64,000 nt of DNA from Phyllobacterium sp. 628. Lineage in GTDB: Bacteria > Pseudomonadota > Alphaproteobacteria > Rhizobiales > Rhizobiaceae. Location of the stretch: assembly GCF_014189505.1 (NCBI RefSeq), contig NZ_CP050303.1, positions 62,001 through 126,000 on the forward strand, in the 5' to 3' direction. The notes beneath the pieces were generated by a model. The model was not told where the DNA came from. It was given only the letters and a program-made list of their open reading frames with translations, and did no database searches. Positions 45,117 through 56,445 of this stretch are shown here, piece after piece; position 1 is the stretch's first letter; each line of letters starts with the position of its first letter. The position numbers and the translations under genes are program-made.

Positions 45117-45791
45117 ATGCGGGTATTGCTGGTCGAGGACGAAAAGGAAATGGTCGCTGCTCTTTGCAACGTTCTCACCCGTCAGAACATGATCGTCGAC
45201 AGTGTTTCAACGATCGCTGCTGCTGAATTCATGTTGAAAGACAATGTACATGATGTGCTTGTTCTTGACCGCCAACTGCCCGATGGAGACGGACTGTCTT
45301 TGGTTCCGCGATTGCGTGCGAATGGTCAAAACATTCCTGTTCTTGTGCTGACAGCTCGTGGTGATCTCAATGATCGTGTCGCTGGACTGCAAAGCGGGGC
45401 CGACGATTACCTCGGCAAACCTTTTGCTTTCGAAGAACTTCTGGCTCGTGTTCGCGCCTTGCTGCGGCGGCCGTCCAGTGTCGTGCCGGAAGTGGCAAAG
45501 ATGGGCCAACTGATGTTTGATTTTGCCCATCGCGAGGCATGGGTTGCAGGAGAGCGGGTGGAAATGCCAAGGCGAGAAGTCCTCGTGCTTGAGGCATTGA
45601 TGCGCAGAATGGGGCGAATGGTCCAGCGCGCCACGCTTATGGAAGCGGTTTTTGGCATGAATGATGAGATCGATTCAAATGCGCTGGATACGCATATATC
45701 GAGGGTTCGGCGCAAACTCTCGGATGCCGGTGCCGGCGTGACGATCAACGGTATCCGAGGTCTTGGGTATCTTTTACGGGAAACGGCATGA
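45117..45791 (+). CDS. OmpR-family response regulator
   Basis: 224 residues. Receiver domain with D8/E7 pocket (LLVEDEKE), phosphoacceptor D51 (LVLDRQLPDGDG), switch Thr (VLTARG) and Lys (LGKPF). Winged-helix DNA-binding domain from about 125 with RREVLVLEALMRRMGRMVQR and THISRVRRKLSDAGAGV. Its stop overlaps the kinase start (ATGA). Divergent from the PmtA/DedA pair across about 250 bases, so these are candidate targets. Confidence 0.93.
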   Translation: MRVLLVEDEKEMVAALCNVLTRQNMIVDSVSTIAAAEFMLKDNVHDVLVLDRQLPDGDGLSLVPRLRANGQNIPVLVLTARGDLNDRVAGLQSGADDYLGKPFAFEELLARVRALLRRPSSVVPEVAKMGQLMFDFAHREAWVAGERVEMPRREVLVLEALMRRMGRMVQRATLMEAVFGMNDEIDSNALDTHISRVRRKLSDAGAGVTINGIRGLGYLLRETA

Positions 45792-47134
45792 GTTGGTGGA
45801 GTGCGAGATCGCTGAAATGGCGGCTCGTCAGCCGACTGCTGTTGTTTGAGATCCTCATTATATTATCGGTGCTGACCATTATCATGGGCAGCCTTTGGGG
45901 GTCTGGATATCTGATAGAAGATTACGAGGGAGGCAGTCTGGATGTTCTCAAAGACGCCTTGTCAAGGAACGCGGAAGGACAGCTCATTGTCGCTGACACC
46001 CCCGAGATAGTCCAATTGCGAGCGGATGTTGGTAATTTGTGGTTCGTCATTCGCGACCGGAATGGACAGCAGCTGTCTCAAGGAACAGTTCCTTCCCAAT
46101 TCGCCCAAACGTTGAGTCTGCTGGATCATATCAGTGACGCTCGTTTGAACAATGAGTTGGGCCGAGCGAAACGCCCTGATGCAATTGTTAAGTGGCAGGA
46201 AACGGCAATAGGGGATGTACAGATATTCACAGGAACACAGGGACGCATGTCATTCAACAGGATGATGACCGGCATCTCGGCTGGAGTGCTGACGGCTATT
46301 ATTCCGCTTTTTATGGTAATAGCTTTGGCCACTCTCGCCATCACCCCTCTTGTCGTACGCTTCGCGTTGAAAGGGGTTAGAAGGGCTGCGGATCAAGCAG
46401 CACAGATCACTTATAATCAACGCGGTGTACGCTTGTCAGCAGGTGAGGTGCCTGAGGAAATCAGCCCGTTTGTGAATGCCGTCAATGATGCTTTGACCCG
46501 GCTCGACAAGGGTTATGCATCGCATGAACGTTTTTTGGCTCAAGCTGCACATGAGCTACGCACACCTATTGCCATTCTTAATACCCGGATCGCGGCCCTG
46601 TCCCCTAGCTCGGAGAAAACGCAACTCCTGCAGGATGCGTCCAGACTGGCAATCTTGAGCGGCCAACTTCTCGATCTGCAGAGATTGAACCACTCGCCCG
46701 TCGCCTTTGCGCTGGTAAATCTCGTAGCAATCGCCGGACGTGTCGTATTTGATCTGGCACCGTTGGCATTTGCGGCGGGTTATGAGATGTCATTTGAGTC
46801 GGACGATAGTGAACTCATGGTGCACGGCGATCAAATGTCCATTGAGCGCGCGCTCACCAATCTGGTCCAGAATGCTATTGACCATGGCGGCTGCTCAGGA
46901 ATGATTTTGATAAAGGTTCTGGAAACAAAATCGATCATTGTAACGGATGAAGGCGCGGGGATTTCCCCGGAGAACAGACAAGAAATCTTTGAGGCGTTCA
47001 ATCGGCTTCGTCCGAACAGCTCAGGAACCGGTCTGGGTCTCAATCTGGTCAAAGAGATAATGGAATTGCACAACGGCACGATCGAGGTTAGCAACAGGGG
47101 TCCCAAGGGGGCTTGTTTCAAAATGAACTTCTAA
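45788..47134 (+). CDS. Sensor histidine kinase
   Basis: 448 residues. Two spans (about 16-40 LLLFEILIILSVLTIIMGSL, and about 170-195 GVLTAIIPLFMVIALATLAI) flank a 130-residue periplasmic sensor. HAMP-like linker, HisKA box AQAAHELRTPIAIL with the phospho-His, then HATPase motifs LTNLVQNAIDHGG, VTDEGAGISPENRQEIF and NSSGTGLGLNLVKEIM. Partner of the regulator just upstream. The sensed signal is unknown. Confidence 0.93.
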   Translation: MSWWSARSLKWRLVSRLLLFEILIILSVLTIIMGSLWGSGYLIEDYEGGSLDVLKDALSRNAEGQLIVADTPEIVQLRADVGNLWFVIRDRNGQQLSQGTVPSQFAQTLSLLDHISDARLNNELGRAKRPDAIVKWQETAIGDVQIFTGTQGRMSFNRMMTGISAGVLTAIIPLFMVIALATLAITPLVVRFALKGVRRAADQAAQITYNQRGVRLSAGEVPEEISPFVNAVNDALTRLDKGYASHERFLAQAAHELRTPIAILNTRIAALSPSSEKTQLLQDASRLAILSGQLLDLQRLNHSPVAFALVNLVAIAGRVVFDLAPLAFAAGYEMSFESDDSELMVHGDQMSIERALTNLVQNAIDHGGCSGMILIKVLETKSIIVTDEGAGISPENRQEIFEAFNRLRPNSSGTGLGLNLVKEIMELHNGTIEVSNRGPKGACFKMNF

Positions 47135-47236
47135 CCAGAACACCTGTCCATATCCCGCGAAAGGGTCATCCAATCAGCGACCACAGCCGGCAGGAATCAG
47201 CAGCGGTTCTCGCGTGGGTGCACGCTTGCGATCCTC

Positions 47237-48430
47237 TCATACCAACCCGAGGTCCCGTGGTTGAACAGTTGCAAATACCCGTTGCAGTCCGTTTTGGTCC
47301 AGGCCGTACATTCGCTGGAATAATCCGCCCAACAACGAACGATAATGCGTCAGGACAGGATAATCCCGGTTCTGGAACAGATGCGATTGATCTACCGCTA
47401 TCTGCTCGCCCGCAATGCGCCCGCCCTTGATGCCGCCACCCAGCACCCAGTAAACGCTGCCATGGCCATGATCCGTGCCGCGATTGCCGTTCTCACGAAA
47501 CGTGCGCCCAAATTCCGAGACGACGACAACAACTGTCTCCTGCCATTGAGGGCCGATCTCTTCAGCAAAGCCAGCCAGTCCGCGTCCAAGCTCACTCAAC
47601 CTGTCTGCCAGATAGCCGCTCGCCGCTCCTTGATTGACATGTGTGTCCCAACCGCCGACATCAACGAAACCAAGGTTGAATTGTTCACGCATCAAGCGGC
47701 CAATCCGCCGGGCGGAAAGCTCGAAGCCCTTCGGCGACACGGCACCACGGCTTGCTTCCATCATGTGGTCTGTGATGGCGTTGTAGACATCATCACGGAC
47801 ACGGAAGCCCTCTCGAACAGAGCCAGCAAGAGATTTGCCGTCATACATGGATGCGATCAGGCTGGCTTGACGGCTGTCGATCCCCGGTTTTCCCACGCTG
47901 TTGATTGCAATATTGGGGATGGGTTCTCCACCTTGGAACGTCAGCGGCATCTGATCCGTGAAGGAGATGGGACGGACACGGGTCAGTGTATCTGCCAGTC
48001 GCGCCATGAACCCGGACCGGTAATCCCGTACGCCGTTGACGTCTTGTCCAAGCTCAATCGTGTCTTGGGTTTCAAAGTGGCTGCGTGTCAGATCATCGGT
48101 ACCCGCAAAGGGGATAAAAGCCGCCTGCCCCTTCTGGTAAAGCGGGAGGATCGTATCCCGTAGAGCCGGATGAAGTCCCCAATTAACGTCCAGAGAAAGT
48201 GCTGAAGTTGCAACCGCAGGATCCGGCCGTGCGATAGCCAGATTTGGCCGTGACGCATAATAGAAGTCACTGCTGATCGGGATCACCACATTTGCCGCAT
48301 CATAGGCGCCGCGCAGAAACACGACGAGCAACCTTGCGTCAGTTTTTGGCGCGGCCCAGACTCGGCCCGCAACGGTCATGGAGCTTAATGCTGCTAGTCC
48401 ACCAATGAGATCACGGCGATTAATATGCAT
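47237..48430 (-). CDS. DUF1501 exported protein
   Basis: 397 residues. N-terminal twin-arginine signal HINRRDLIGGLAALSSMTVAG. Then LLVVFLRGAYDAANVVIP, NWGLHPALRDTILPLY, GGWDTHVNQGAASGYLADRL and VVVVSEFGRTFRENGNRGTDHG, the strong marks of DUF1501, an alkaline-phosphatase-like fold whose substrate is unknown. 24 bases after the DUF1800 gene; the two families nearly always occur as a pair. Confidence 0.9.
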   Translation of the reverse strand: MHINRRDLIGGLAALSSMTVAGRVWAAPKTDARLLVVFLRGAYDAANVVIPISSDFYYASRPNLAIARPDPAVATSALSLDVNWGLHPALRDTILPLYQKGQAAFIPFAGTDDLTRSHFETQDTIELGQDVNGVRDYRSGFMARLADTLTRVRPISFTDQMPLTFQGGEPIPNIAINSVGKPGIDSRQASLIASMYDGKSLAGSVREGFRVRDDVYNAITDHMMEASRGAVSPKGFELSARRIGRLMREQFNLGFVDVGGWDTHVNQGAASGYLADRLSELGRGLAGFAEEIGPQWQETVVVVVSEFGRTFRENGNRGTDHGHGSVYWVLGGGIKGGRIAGEQIAVDQSHLFQNRDYPVLTHYRSLLGGLFQRMYGLDQNGLQRVFATVQPRDLGLV

Positions 48431-48454
48431 CTTCGTCTCCTTGTAAGGCCATCC

Positions 48455-49990
48455 TTACTGCATGAATTCTGGTGACGACAGGAACAGCGTGTTCCAGTCC
48501 TGAGGCGAAATCGCCTTGTCCAATGCGGTCTGTGTTGGTGCGGAAAGCTTTAAATGCAGGCTGGAAAAATACAGTCCATTCTCAAGCAGCGGAAATGCAG
48601 GCTGATCGACAGCATCTGCAGTCGCTGCTTTAAAGAGTCCGGCGGAATTGGATCCGATCTGACGGGCAATTTCGAACCGCGTCATCATTTCACCCGACCC
48701 GTTCCATGCTGACGAAGTCATGGCGTAGCCGTCGGGCGTTTGATGGTTGTAAAGTCCCTCTGCCAGTCGATTAAGCCAGTTCTGGATCGGCGCGCTGTTG
48801 ACGATGACTTTGCTGTCATAAGCAAGGCGCACGGCCGAAAAGACATAACGAACCGGATCCTTGAAACGGCTTCCGGACAAAGCAACAAACTCGGGCGAAT
48901 GGAACAGTGTGTCGAGCACGCTGGCAATATCGCCGTCCGTGCGCATGAAGGTCTGTGCCATCCGATCGACGAGTGGTGATGGCGGCGTATCCCCGGCGAA
49001 GTAAATTGCCAGTTGCCGGGACACGTGCCGGGCCGTTGCCGGCTGTTTGCAGAGGATAGCGATAGCCTCTTCAACTTCTCCATAGCCTCGACCTTTGACG
49101 GTATCACCCAATAGAACTTTGTCTCCGAAATCATGCCGGGCCGGATTGAACTCAAACAGCCCGTCGCGCAGCAGAAGCGGCTGTTGTTGCGGTTTCAGCT
49201 TGGGATTGTCTGGTTTGGCATCGATGCTCACACCCGTCAGGATGCGCGCAAGTTCCTCGACATCCTTTTGTGTATAACCTGAGCCGACACCCATGGTGTG
49301 CAGCTCCATGATCTCCCTTGCATAGTTTTCATTGATGTGGCCGACCGCATTGTCGGCATTGTCCAGATAGCGGATCATCGCCGGATGACGCAGTGTTGCC
49401 GTCAGCAGATCGCGAAACCGCCCCAGCGCATGCGATCGAATGGCCTTGTCTTCGTAATCACCCATAAGGATGCGCAGATTGGCTTTATATTGATGCACGT
49501 TGAAATGATTGAACCAGAACCAGGTCATCCTTTCGCGCAACTGATCGGGCGAGTAGAGTGCCCGCAAGATGCTGGCGGTGGCGGCCTGCCTCACCATATC
49601 GTTCATGCCATCCTGAACAGCCTTTTGCGCCGCAGCTTTCTGATCCGGGTCGACAATCTGGTTCGCTGCGCGCGACTGGGTGTCGAAGTCCGTAGTGAGA
49701 TCGAGCGCGGATTTCTGACTGACGGGCATGCCGTCAATCTGCGCCTGGACAGCTTTCGGCAACATATTCGATGTGGGATGAAGTTGCATTTGCAACCATT
49801 TTTCCCGGCCAAGCGTATGAAACACCGCCATGGTTGAAGGATTGACGCCCCAACTTACCGAGTCCACCAGAGCAAGGTCCCGGACGGTCTGTGAAGAACC
49901 GGCGTCCTCAGCATGTGCTGTGCCGGCACTGACAAAGCCGGCCAAGACCAGCCCACTGATTGAAAACGCTGCTGTCCGAACCCTGCGCAT
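48455..49990 (-). CDS. DUF1800 exported protein
   Basis: 511 residues from MRRVRTAAFSISGLVLAGFV with a signal peptide ending at AHA-ED. Family marks: LVDSVSWGVNPSTMAVFHTLGREKWL (in pieces), MTWFWFNHFNVHQYK, NENYAREIMELHTMGVGSGYTQKDVEELARILTG and the late GSRFKDPVRYVFSAVR. Function unknown; works with DUF1501. GGAG is 7 bases before this ATG, favouring it over 50023 or 50050. Confidence 0.9.
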   Translation of the reverse strand: MRRVRTAAFSISGLVLAGFVSAGTAHAEDAGSSQTVRDLALVDSVSWGVNPSTMAVFHTLGREKWLQMQLHPTSNMLPKAVQAQIDGMPVSQKSALDLTTDFDTQSRAANQIVDPDQKAAAQKAVQDGMNDMVRQAATASILRALYSPDQLRERMTWFWFNHFNVHQYKANLRILMGDYEDKAIRSHALGRFRDLLTATLRHPAMIRYLDNADNAVGHINENYAREIMELHTMGVGSGYTQKDVEELARILTGVSIDAKPDNPKLKPQQQPLLLRDGLFEFNPARHDFGDKVLLGDTVKGRGYGEVEEAIAILCKQPATARHVSRQLAIYFAGDTPPSPLVDRMAQTFMRTDGDIASVLDTLFHSPEFVALSGSRFKDPVRYVFSAVRLAYDSKVIVNSAPIQNWLNRLAEGLYNHQTPDGYAMTSSAWNGSGEMMTRFEIARQIGSNSAGLFKAATADAVDQPAFPLLENGLYFSSLHLKLSAPTQTALDKAISPQDWNTLFLSSPEFMQ

Positions 49991-50123
49991 GCTCTGACTC
50001 CGCCGAATGAACGTTTGATGCATCGCGATGGCGACGATTTGGGCTTTCAATTCTTTCTGGGGTCATCGGCCAATCCGGTGGCGGATAGAGCGATGACCCT
50101 TAGTCTGAGATGCTATTTCTGCC

Positions 50124-52363
50124 TTATTTCGGACAGGCTAGCAGACCGTGCTCCCCGCACAATTTTCCGGAAGGCTTTTTCGGGGCCATTGCGGGAGGCC
50201 TTTTAACCTGCAGGCGAGGTTGCAACTGCGCATGGGCTTGAGGTTTGGCAACAAACGCCTTCCTCAACTGCGCGTTGTTTCCAGCCTGATTCACCTGGCG
50301 TGGATTCTGAGCCATAGGGCGGAGGACCACCGGATTATGTGGACGCGGACCCGCATTCGACTTTGCAACGATGGGCGCTACGCTACGGGCATGCGGATTG
50401 ATGATAGCCTTCGGCTGGGCATGCATGGCAACGTTCGGTAATGCCTCGCGTTTCGCTGCGGGACTGGCATTTTTCACCGCATTGTTCTTAGGATTGCCGT
50501 TTGCAGATTCACCGCTGACGGTAGGTACGATCGGCGCAGGCGGCAGCGCTCGCCCCGGCAAAGGTTTAACCGTCGCGGTCGTCACCTTTCCCGGCAGCTT
50601 CGAACCGGCCTGCGGGACTGATGCCTGTGAGGGCGTTGGGCTCTGTACAGCAGGCTTGCCGTTGAGCAGCGGTAATTTGCTGCCATTGGCACCGGGCAAA
50701 GAATGATTATCTTGCGGCTTGATCACAGCGGGAACTGCACCGGCAGATGCAGACAACTTGGCTACCGCAGCTGGATTTTGCTTTTGAACGGATACCGCCT
50801 TTTTCTGCACTGATGGCGGTAGGGCCACATGCAATGCGGCGGCGGTGGCGCCCGCTGCGATAGCCGCCCCGGCCAATGTCTGGCCGGTCGTTAGGCCCGG
50901 TTTGGGAGAAGCGGCCGGTTCTTGCACAATCGTCGTGGTGTTGTGGATGATCGTGTTGTGGATATTGTTGTAGATGACGTTGTTTTCCGGCGGGGCTACA
51001 TCACGCGGCGGCAGAACCCACGCAGCTACCGGCACGAATACCGGGACTGGCAGAACGTAGGAATCAACTGGTTCTGGCGGCGCTGCCAGAACCACAAATT
51101 CCGGTGGTGGTGGCGGCAGAAAAATGACGGGCGGCGGGGGCGGTGGCATAAAACCAAATTCAGGATCGTCGAAAAAAGAACCAGACGATCCACATAGACG
51201 ATCTCCGCTTCAGGTGGCGGGGGCACATCATAAGCAATCACCGCAAAAGATGCCGGCGGCTCGAGTGATGCCTCGAAATGCTCCAGGCGGCGGCGGGCGT
51301 CCCACCCGTGCGGGCCATGCGGATAGCGTCTCAGATAAGACCAATAAGCCTCTGGCGAATCGGCAATCCAGGTCTGGCGCCATGTGATCGCTTCGCGGCG
51401 GGCAGCAACAATAGCCCGAACCCGTTTTGCCATTGGATCATCCGAATAAGCTGCGAGAAAATCTTCATAGCCACGCAGCGTATCGCGGTCGAGCGCTGCA
51501 AGATAAGCATCCCGGGCATCGAAATCGCGTATGGCTTTGCTGCGCATTGCACTGTTTTGAAGAGAGGACGTCTGTTGTGCCGGCGCGTCGGGGCCCCGAT
51601 CAAAGAAGAGGAAAGGCGTGCGGAATTTAGAGACATTCCACGGCAATTCTCCACCTTTTGTCGCGTCGCTGACGCGCAGACGTGTGCGATCAAACACGTC
51701 ATCAAGTCCCAGTCCGCCCATGCGCATCATTTCGGCAAGTGCATGTGCATAGGCACCATAGGGACCTGGCTCTGGTGGCGCGACCGTGCCGGGCGCCGCA
51801 TTGAAACCAATCAGCACATTGGGATCGGGCTCGACGATAGCCAATCCGCCGGCCAATGGCTGATCCGACCGGACAAACGGATTGGTTCTTGCGGCATCAA
51901 GCACCATCATGGTGCCCTTGTTCTGTAATGCTGCGAGCGATTTCGTGAAATCAGAAATCCTTATGGCTTCTACGGGAACATCCGTTGCATGGGCGATTTT
52001 TGCATCAACACCGGCGAAATAATTATCGCCTTCGTACTGGACCCCATAACCGGCGAGATAAACGAAGACCACAGTGTCAGGACCGGACGCGCTGGCTTTA
52101 TCCAGAAAATCCCGGAATGTGTGCCGAAGCGAGTCCTGATCAAGGTCGCGCGCTCCCACCACGTCGAACCCTGCAGCCTGCAATGTCTGGGCAATGAGGC
52201 CCGCGTCATTGGCTGGCGTTGGCAGCGCGCCGGCCTGATAGGCCGAGTTGCCGATAACAAGTGCAATTCTTTTTTCCAAGGGTGCCTGGGCTCTAACCAC
52301 AGTGACAATGGATGAAGAGCCACACATCAGAAGTACGGCAAGACATATCCGGATCAGTCGCAT
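50124..52363 (-). pseudogene. Caspase-fold protein lacking both catalytic residues, with a proline-rich tail; frameshifted in a T6 tract
   Basis: Signal peptide (LIRICLAVLLMCGSSSIVTVVRA), then a C14-type domain: KRIALVIGNSAYQ, LPTPANDAGLIAQTLQAAGFDV. The catalytic His site reads YLAGYGVQ (Tyr106 for His) and the Cys site VLDAARTNPF (Ala158 for Cys), so it is a pseudo-enzyme. Residues about 280-380 hold a WxxYL-rich helical part, then a Pro-rich, Asn/Ala-rich tail of about 340 residues. The frame breaks in six T on the coding strand (plus 51172-51177); seven T would give LVLFFDDPEFGFMPPPP and 746 residues. Frameshift may be a sequencing error. Confidence 0.7.
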
Positions 52364-52569
52364 CTCGATCACCTTTTCGGGTCCTTTGCGTGCTGCGCGT
52401 CTCTCTTTTTACCGAGAGTGTCGTGCGTTCTAGATCGGCACCGGGCAAGGAGTGATCCACGATTTCGGCAAAATCGTGAGCGCTTTCATTAAATTCTGTT
52501 TAGGTGAAAGATCGGCAATTTGCCGAAAATTTGCGAATGGCGCTCAACGGTTCCGCCGCATTGCTTCCA

Positions 52570-52612
52570 ATACGGATTCGCGTATATTTTTGGTTTATAC
52601 GCAAATCCGTAT
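52570..52612. repeat. 43-bp palindrome with 17-bp arms
   Basis: ATACGGATTCGCGTATA (52570-52586) and TATACGCAAATCCGTAT (52596-52612) pair with one mismatch around a 9-base TTTTTGGTT centre. It lies in the 346-base gap between the caspase-like start and the tmpB stop. Too AT-rich in the middle for a plain terminator; an operator for the caspase-like gene, or a remnant of a mobile element end, are the options. Otherwise the gap shows only the tmpB terminator. Confidence 0.65.
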
Positions 52613-52652
52613 ACTGGGTGATTAGACGCGCTTGCTGCTCGCACAAATGAAA

Positions 52653-52683
52653 ATGCGGACCAAGCCACCGGCTCAGTCCGCAT
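52653..52683 (-). terminator. Rho-independent terminator of the tmp operon
   Basis: On the minus strand ATGCGGAC and GTCCGCAT form an 8-bp stem, extended inwards by GAGCC/GGCTT pairs around a 3-base loop, and are followed by TTTTCATTTG. It begins 27 bases after the tmpB stop. Confidence 0.65.
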
Positions 52684-52709
52684 CGCATCACGTTGCAACG
52701 TGTTGTCAA

Positions 52710-53302
52710 TCAATGATGGTACAGATGTGCATTCACAATACGCTGCACCATCGGGGCGAAATGCGAGAAGCCCGGCGTCGCCATATCGGCAATCTTGCCG
52801 GCATCATCAAGATGACGGACTCGCACGATTTCCCTGATATTCGGGTTCTTCTCAAACTCGGCAATTTCGACATCGTTCATCGGCCCGCCCTGCAATTTGA
52901 GCGAATGAATGGACGCGGCTGAGAGTTGCCCGAAATAAGCCGGATCGGTCGCGCAGATGTAGCGTTTGGCGGCCACGTGATAGCGCACACAATCAATGAC
53001 AAGGCTGGGGAAAAAGCGTTCCAGAACTTGAGCACCCGCTTCTTCGTGATGCTTGTCATGCACGTCATCCATGGAAAACGTACCGAATTCGCTGGTGAAG
53101 TGGCCAATATCGTGCAGCAGGGCTGCGACGATAATGATCTCCGGCTCACCCTGCTGTTCGGCCATATAAGCGCCCTGCAGCATGTGCTCGGCCATGGTGA
53201 CAGGTTCGCCGAGATATTCTTCGCCGCCGCGACGCTCAAATATATTACCGAGGAACTCGACGATCGTATCTGGTGACAGCTTTTCAGGATCGGGTTTTGT
53301 CA

Positions 53303-53303
<1 letters not shown>
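52710..53303 (-). CDS. tmpB: PhnZ/TmpB-type HD-domain phosphonate oxygenase
   Basis: 197 residues from MTKPDPEKLSPDT. The HD-type di-iron set is seen in EHMLQGAYMA, ALLHDIGHF, HDKHHEEAG and VRYHVAAKRY. Tyr30 and Glu33 (EEYLGEP) have the i/i+3 spacing of the Tyr-Glu pair that gates the PhnZ active site. The TIGR03276-type HD proteins of phosphonate operons cleave the C-P bond of an alpha-hydroxy aminoethylphosphonate with O2. Its ATG overlaps the tmpA stop by one base (TGATG). Substrate assignment follows its partner. Confidence 0.85.
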
Positions 53304-54737
<1,434 letters not shown>

Positions 54738-54977
54738 GGCGGTGACTGATGATGCTCAGTATTTCACACGCATTCCGCCATAAGCACAAACAACGAATAT
54801 CGATAGGATGGCATCAAATTCGTTATGGCTTAGCGCCATAAAACCATGCCGCCGCCGCTGCACGACGCCACCTTATGGTTAAAATTGGATTCAATCTTTC
54901 TTGGTAATTTGCTGTTAGCAATTCATGCCAGTGAATCCGATAGGCTTCTTTCGCGCCATCGACAGCTTTGAGTATGG

Positions 54978-56018
54978 ATGGTTATGCGTTTTTTGAGTGT
55001 GCTGGCAGTCACATCGACATATCTTGTCTTGGCAAGTTGCACATCCAGCCCGAGCCTGGATGATGTAGGGGTGCGGCGTCCTTCGCAGGAGACAACGAGT
55101 TCGGTTGTCCGGCCCAGCAATCGGGCCTCCCGCATCTATACGGAAACCGTCGAGTCACCGCCCGTGCCGCAGGAAGAAGTGCTGGCATGGGCAGGACCTC
55201 TCCCATCGCCGCCAGCGTTTGTCCCGGCGCCAAAAACCGTCGCTATGCCTGTCCCCTCGGAAGAGGCAATCGCGCGGCCCATCCCGGCCGCTCCCATGAT
55301 GCGTGAAGCTCCACAGGGGCGCATGCAGATTTACAGCCGCCGTTTCCGCGATGCAAAGCCCATCAATTTTGGTTCAGCCTCCCCAAGGAAACTTGCCGTG
55401 CATGGCGTCGATGTTTCACGCTGGCAGGGTGACGTCGATTGGGTGAACCTGCGAAGCCAGGGAGCAAACTTCGCTTATATCAAGGCCACAGACGGCGGCG
55501 ACCACATTGACCCGATGTTTAAAACAAACTGGCGCAAGGCGAAAGAAGCAGGTCTGAAACGAGGCGCCTATCACTTCTTCTATTGGTGCCGCACCGCCGG
55601 TGAACAGGCCGACTGGTTTATCCGCAATGTCCCCCGGGAAGCTGGCGCTCTTCCGCCAGCAATTGATGTCGAGTGGAATGGCGAGTCCAGCTGCAAGCGT
55701 CGCCCTTCGCGCAAGCTGGTGCTGGAAAAAATGCAGGTCTTTATGGATAAGCTGACGGCCTATTACGGCCAAAGGCCGATCATCTATACCGCCCCGGATT
55801 TTTACCGGGACAACCTGAAAGAAGCATTCGCCGATTATCCCTTCTGGCTGCGTGCTGTTGCCGAGCATCCCTCGAAGGTCTATCCCGGCCGCCGCTGGCT
55901 GTTCTGGCAATATTCCGGTTCTGGCCTGTCGCACGGCGTTGAAGGCAGAATTGATTTGAACGTATTTCACGGCAGCGAAGATGAATGGCACAACTGGGTA
56001 GCGGCACGGTCCAACTGA
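54978..56018 (+). CDS. GH25 lysozyme-like lipoprotein
   Basis: 346 residues. Lipoprotein signal with Cys21 in LVLASC, a Pro/Ser-rich spacer (about 30-130), then a GH25 domain: HGVDVSRWQGDVDW, FAYIKATDGGDHIDP, GAYHFFYW, catalytic Asp-x-Glu in AIDVEWNG, and FWQYSGSGLSHGVEGRIDLNVFHG. It should cut peptidoglycan glycan strands from an outer- or inner-membrane anchor. A second in-frame ATG at 54984 is possible; no good RBS at either. Confidence 0.87.
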   Translation: MVMRFLSVLAVTSTYLVLASCTSSPSLDDVGVRRPSQETTSSVVRPSNRASRIYTETVESPPVPQEEVLAWAGPLPSPPAFVPAPKTVAMPVPSEEAIARPIPAAPMMREAPQGRMQIYSRRFRDAKPINFGSASPRKLAVHGVDVSRWQGDVDWVNLRSQGANFAYIKATDGGDHIDPMFKTNWRKAKEAGLKRGAYHFFYWCRTAGEQADWFIRNVPREAGALPPAIDVEWNGESSCKRRPSRKLVLEKMQVFMDKLTAYYGQRPIIYTAPDFYRDNLKEAFADYPFWLRAVAEHPSKVYPGRRWLFWQYSGSGLSHGVEGRIDLNVFHGSEDEWHNWVAARSN

Positions 56019-56445
56019 ACCGGCCCGCAGCCTGCCTGGTCACGCTTCAAGCGGCTATGGTCTGGCCACTTGCAGCCCACGCCTATCGGCGCAGCCCGAA
56101 CCGCAGCGCGGCAGCAAAAAGTTATTCCTGTTATAACTTAATATCATTTCTCACATCAGCTTGATGTGCATAGACTTTAGTCATGTGTTTCAGAACGAAT
56201 ACTGGCAACAGCGACTTTTGGACTTCGACAATAACCCGTTTTTTGATTTCGGATTCATTTCCTATCCAACCTGGCTCAACCCTATTTAAACAGCCAACTC
56301 AGTGCGATTTGTTTCATTCATTACGACATGGCTATTGAACGACGAGCCATGGCAAATGACCGAATATTCAAGACTGATCATACGGCAATAAATTGCAAAG
56401 CACGGCTCAGCACGGCCCGTCTGGTCCATAATCACTAGGAACGCG
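56019..56445. other. Intergenic, no gene seen
   Basis: 427 bases between the GH25 stop and the LysR start, AT-rich from about 56110 on. Must hold the lysR promoter; no motif strong enough to name. Confidence 0.45.
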
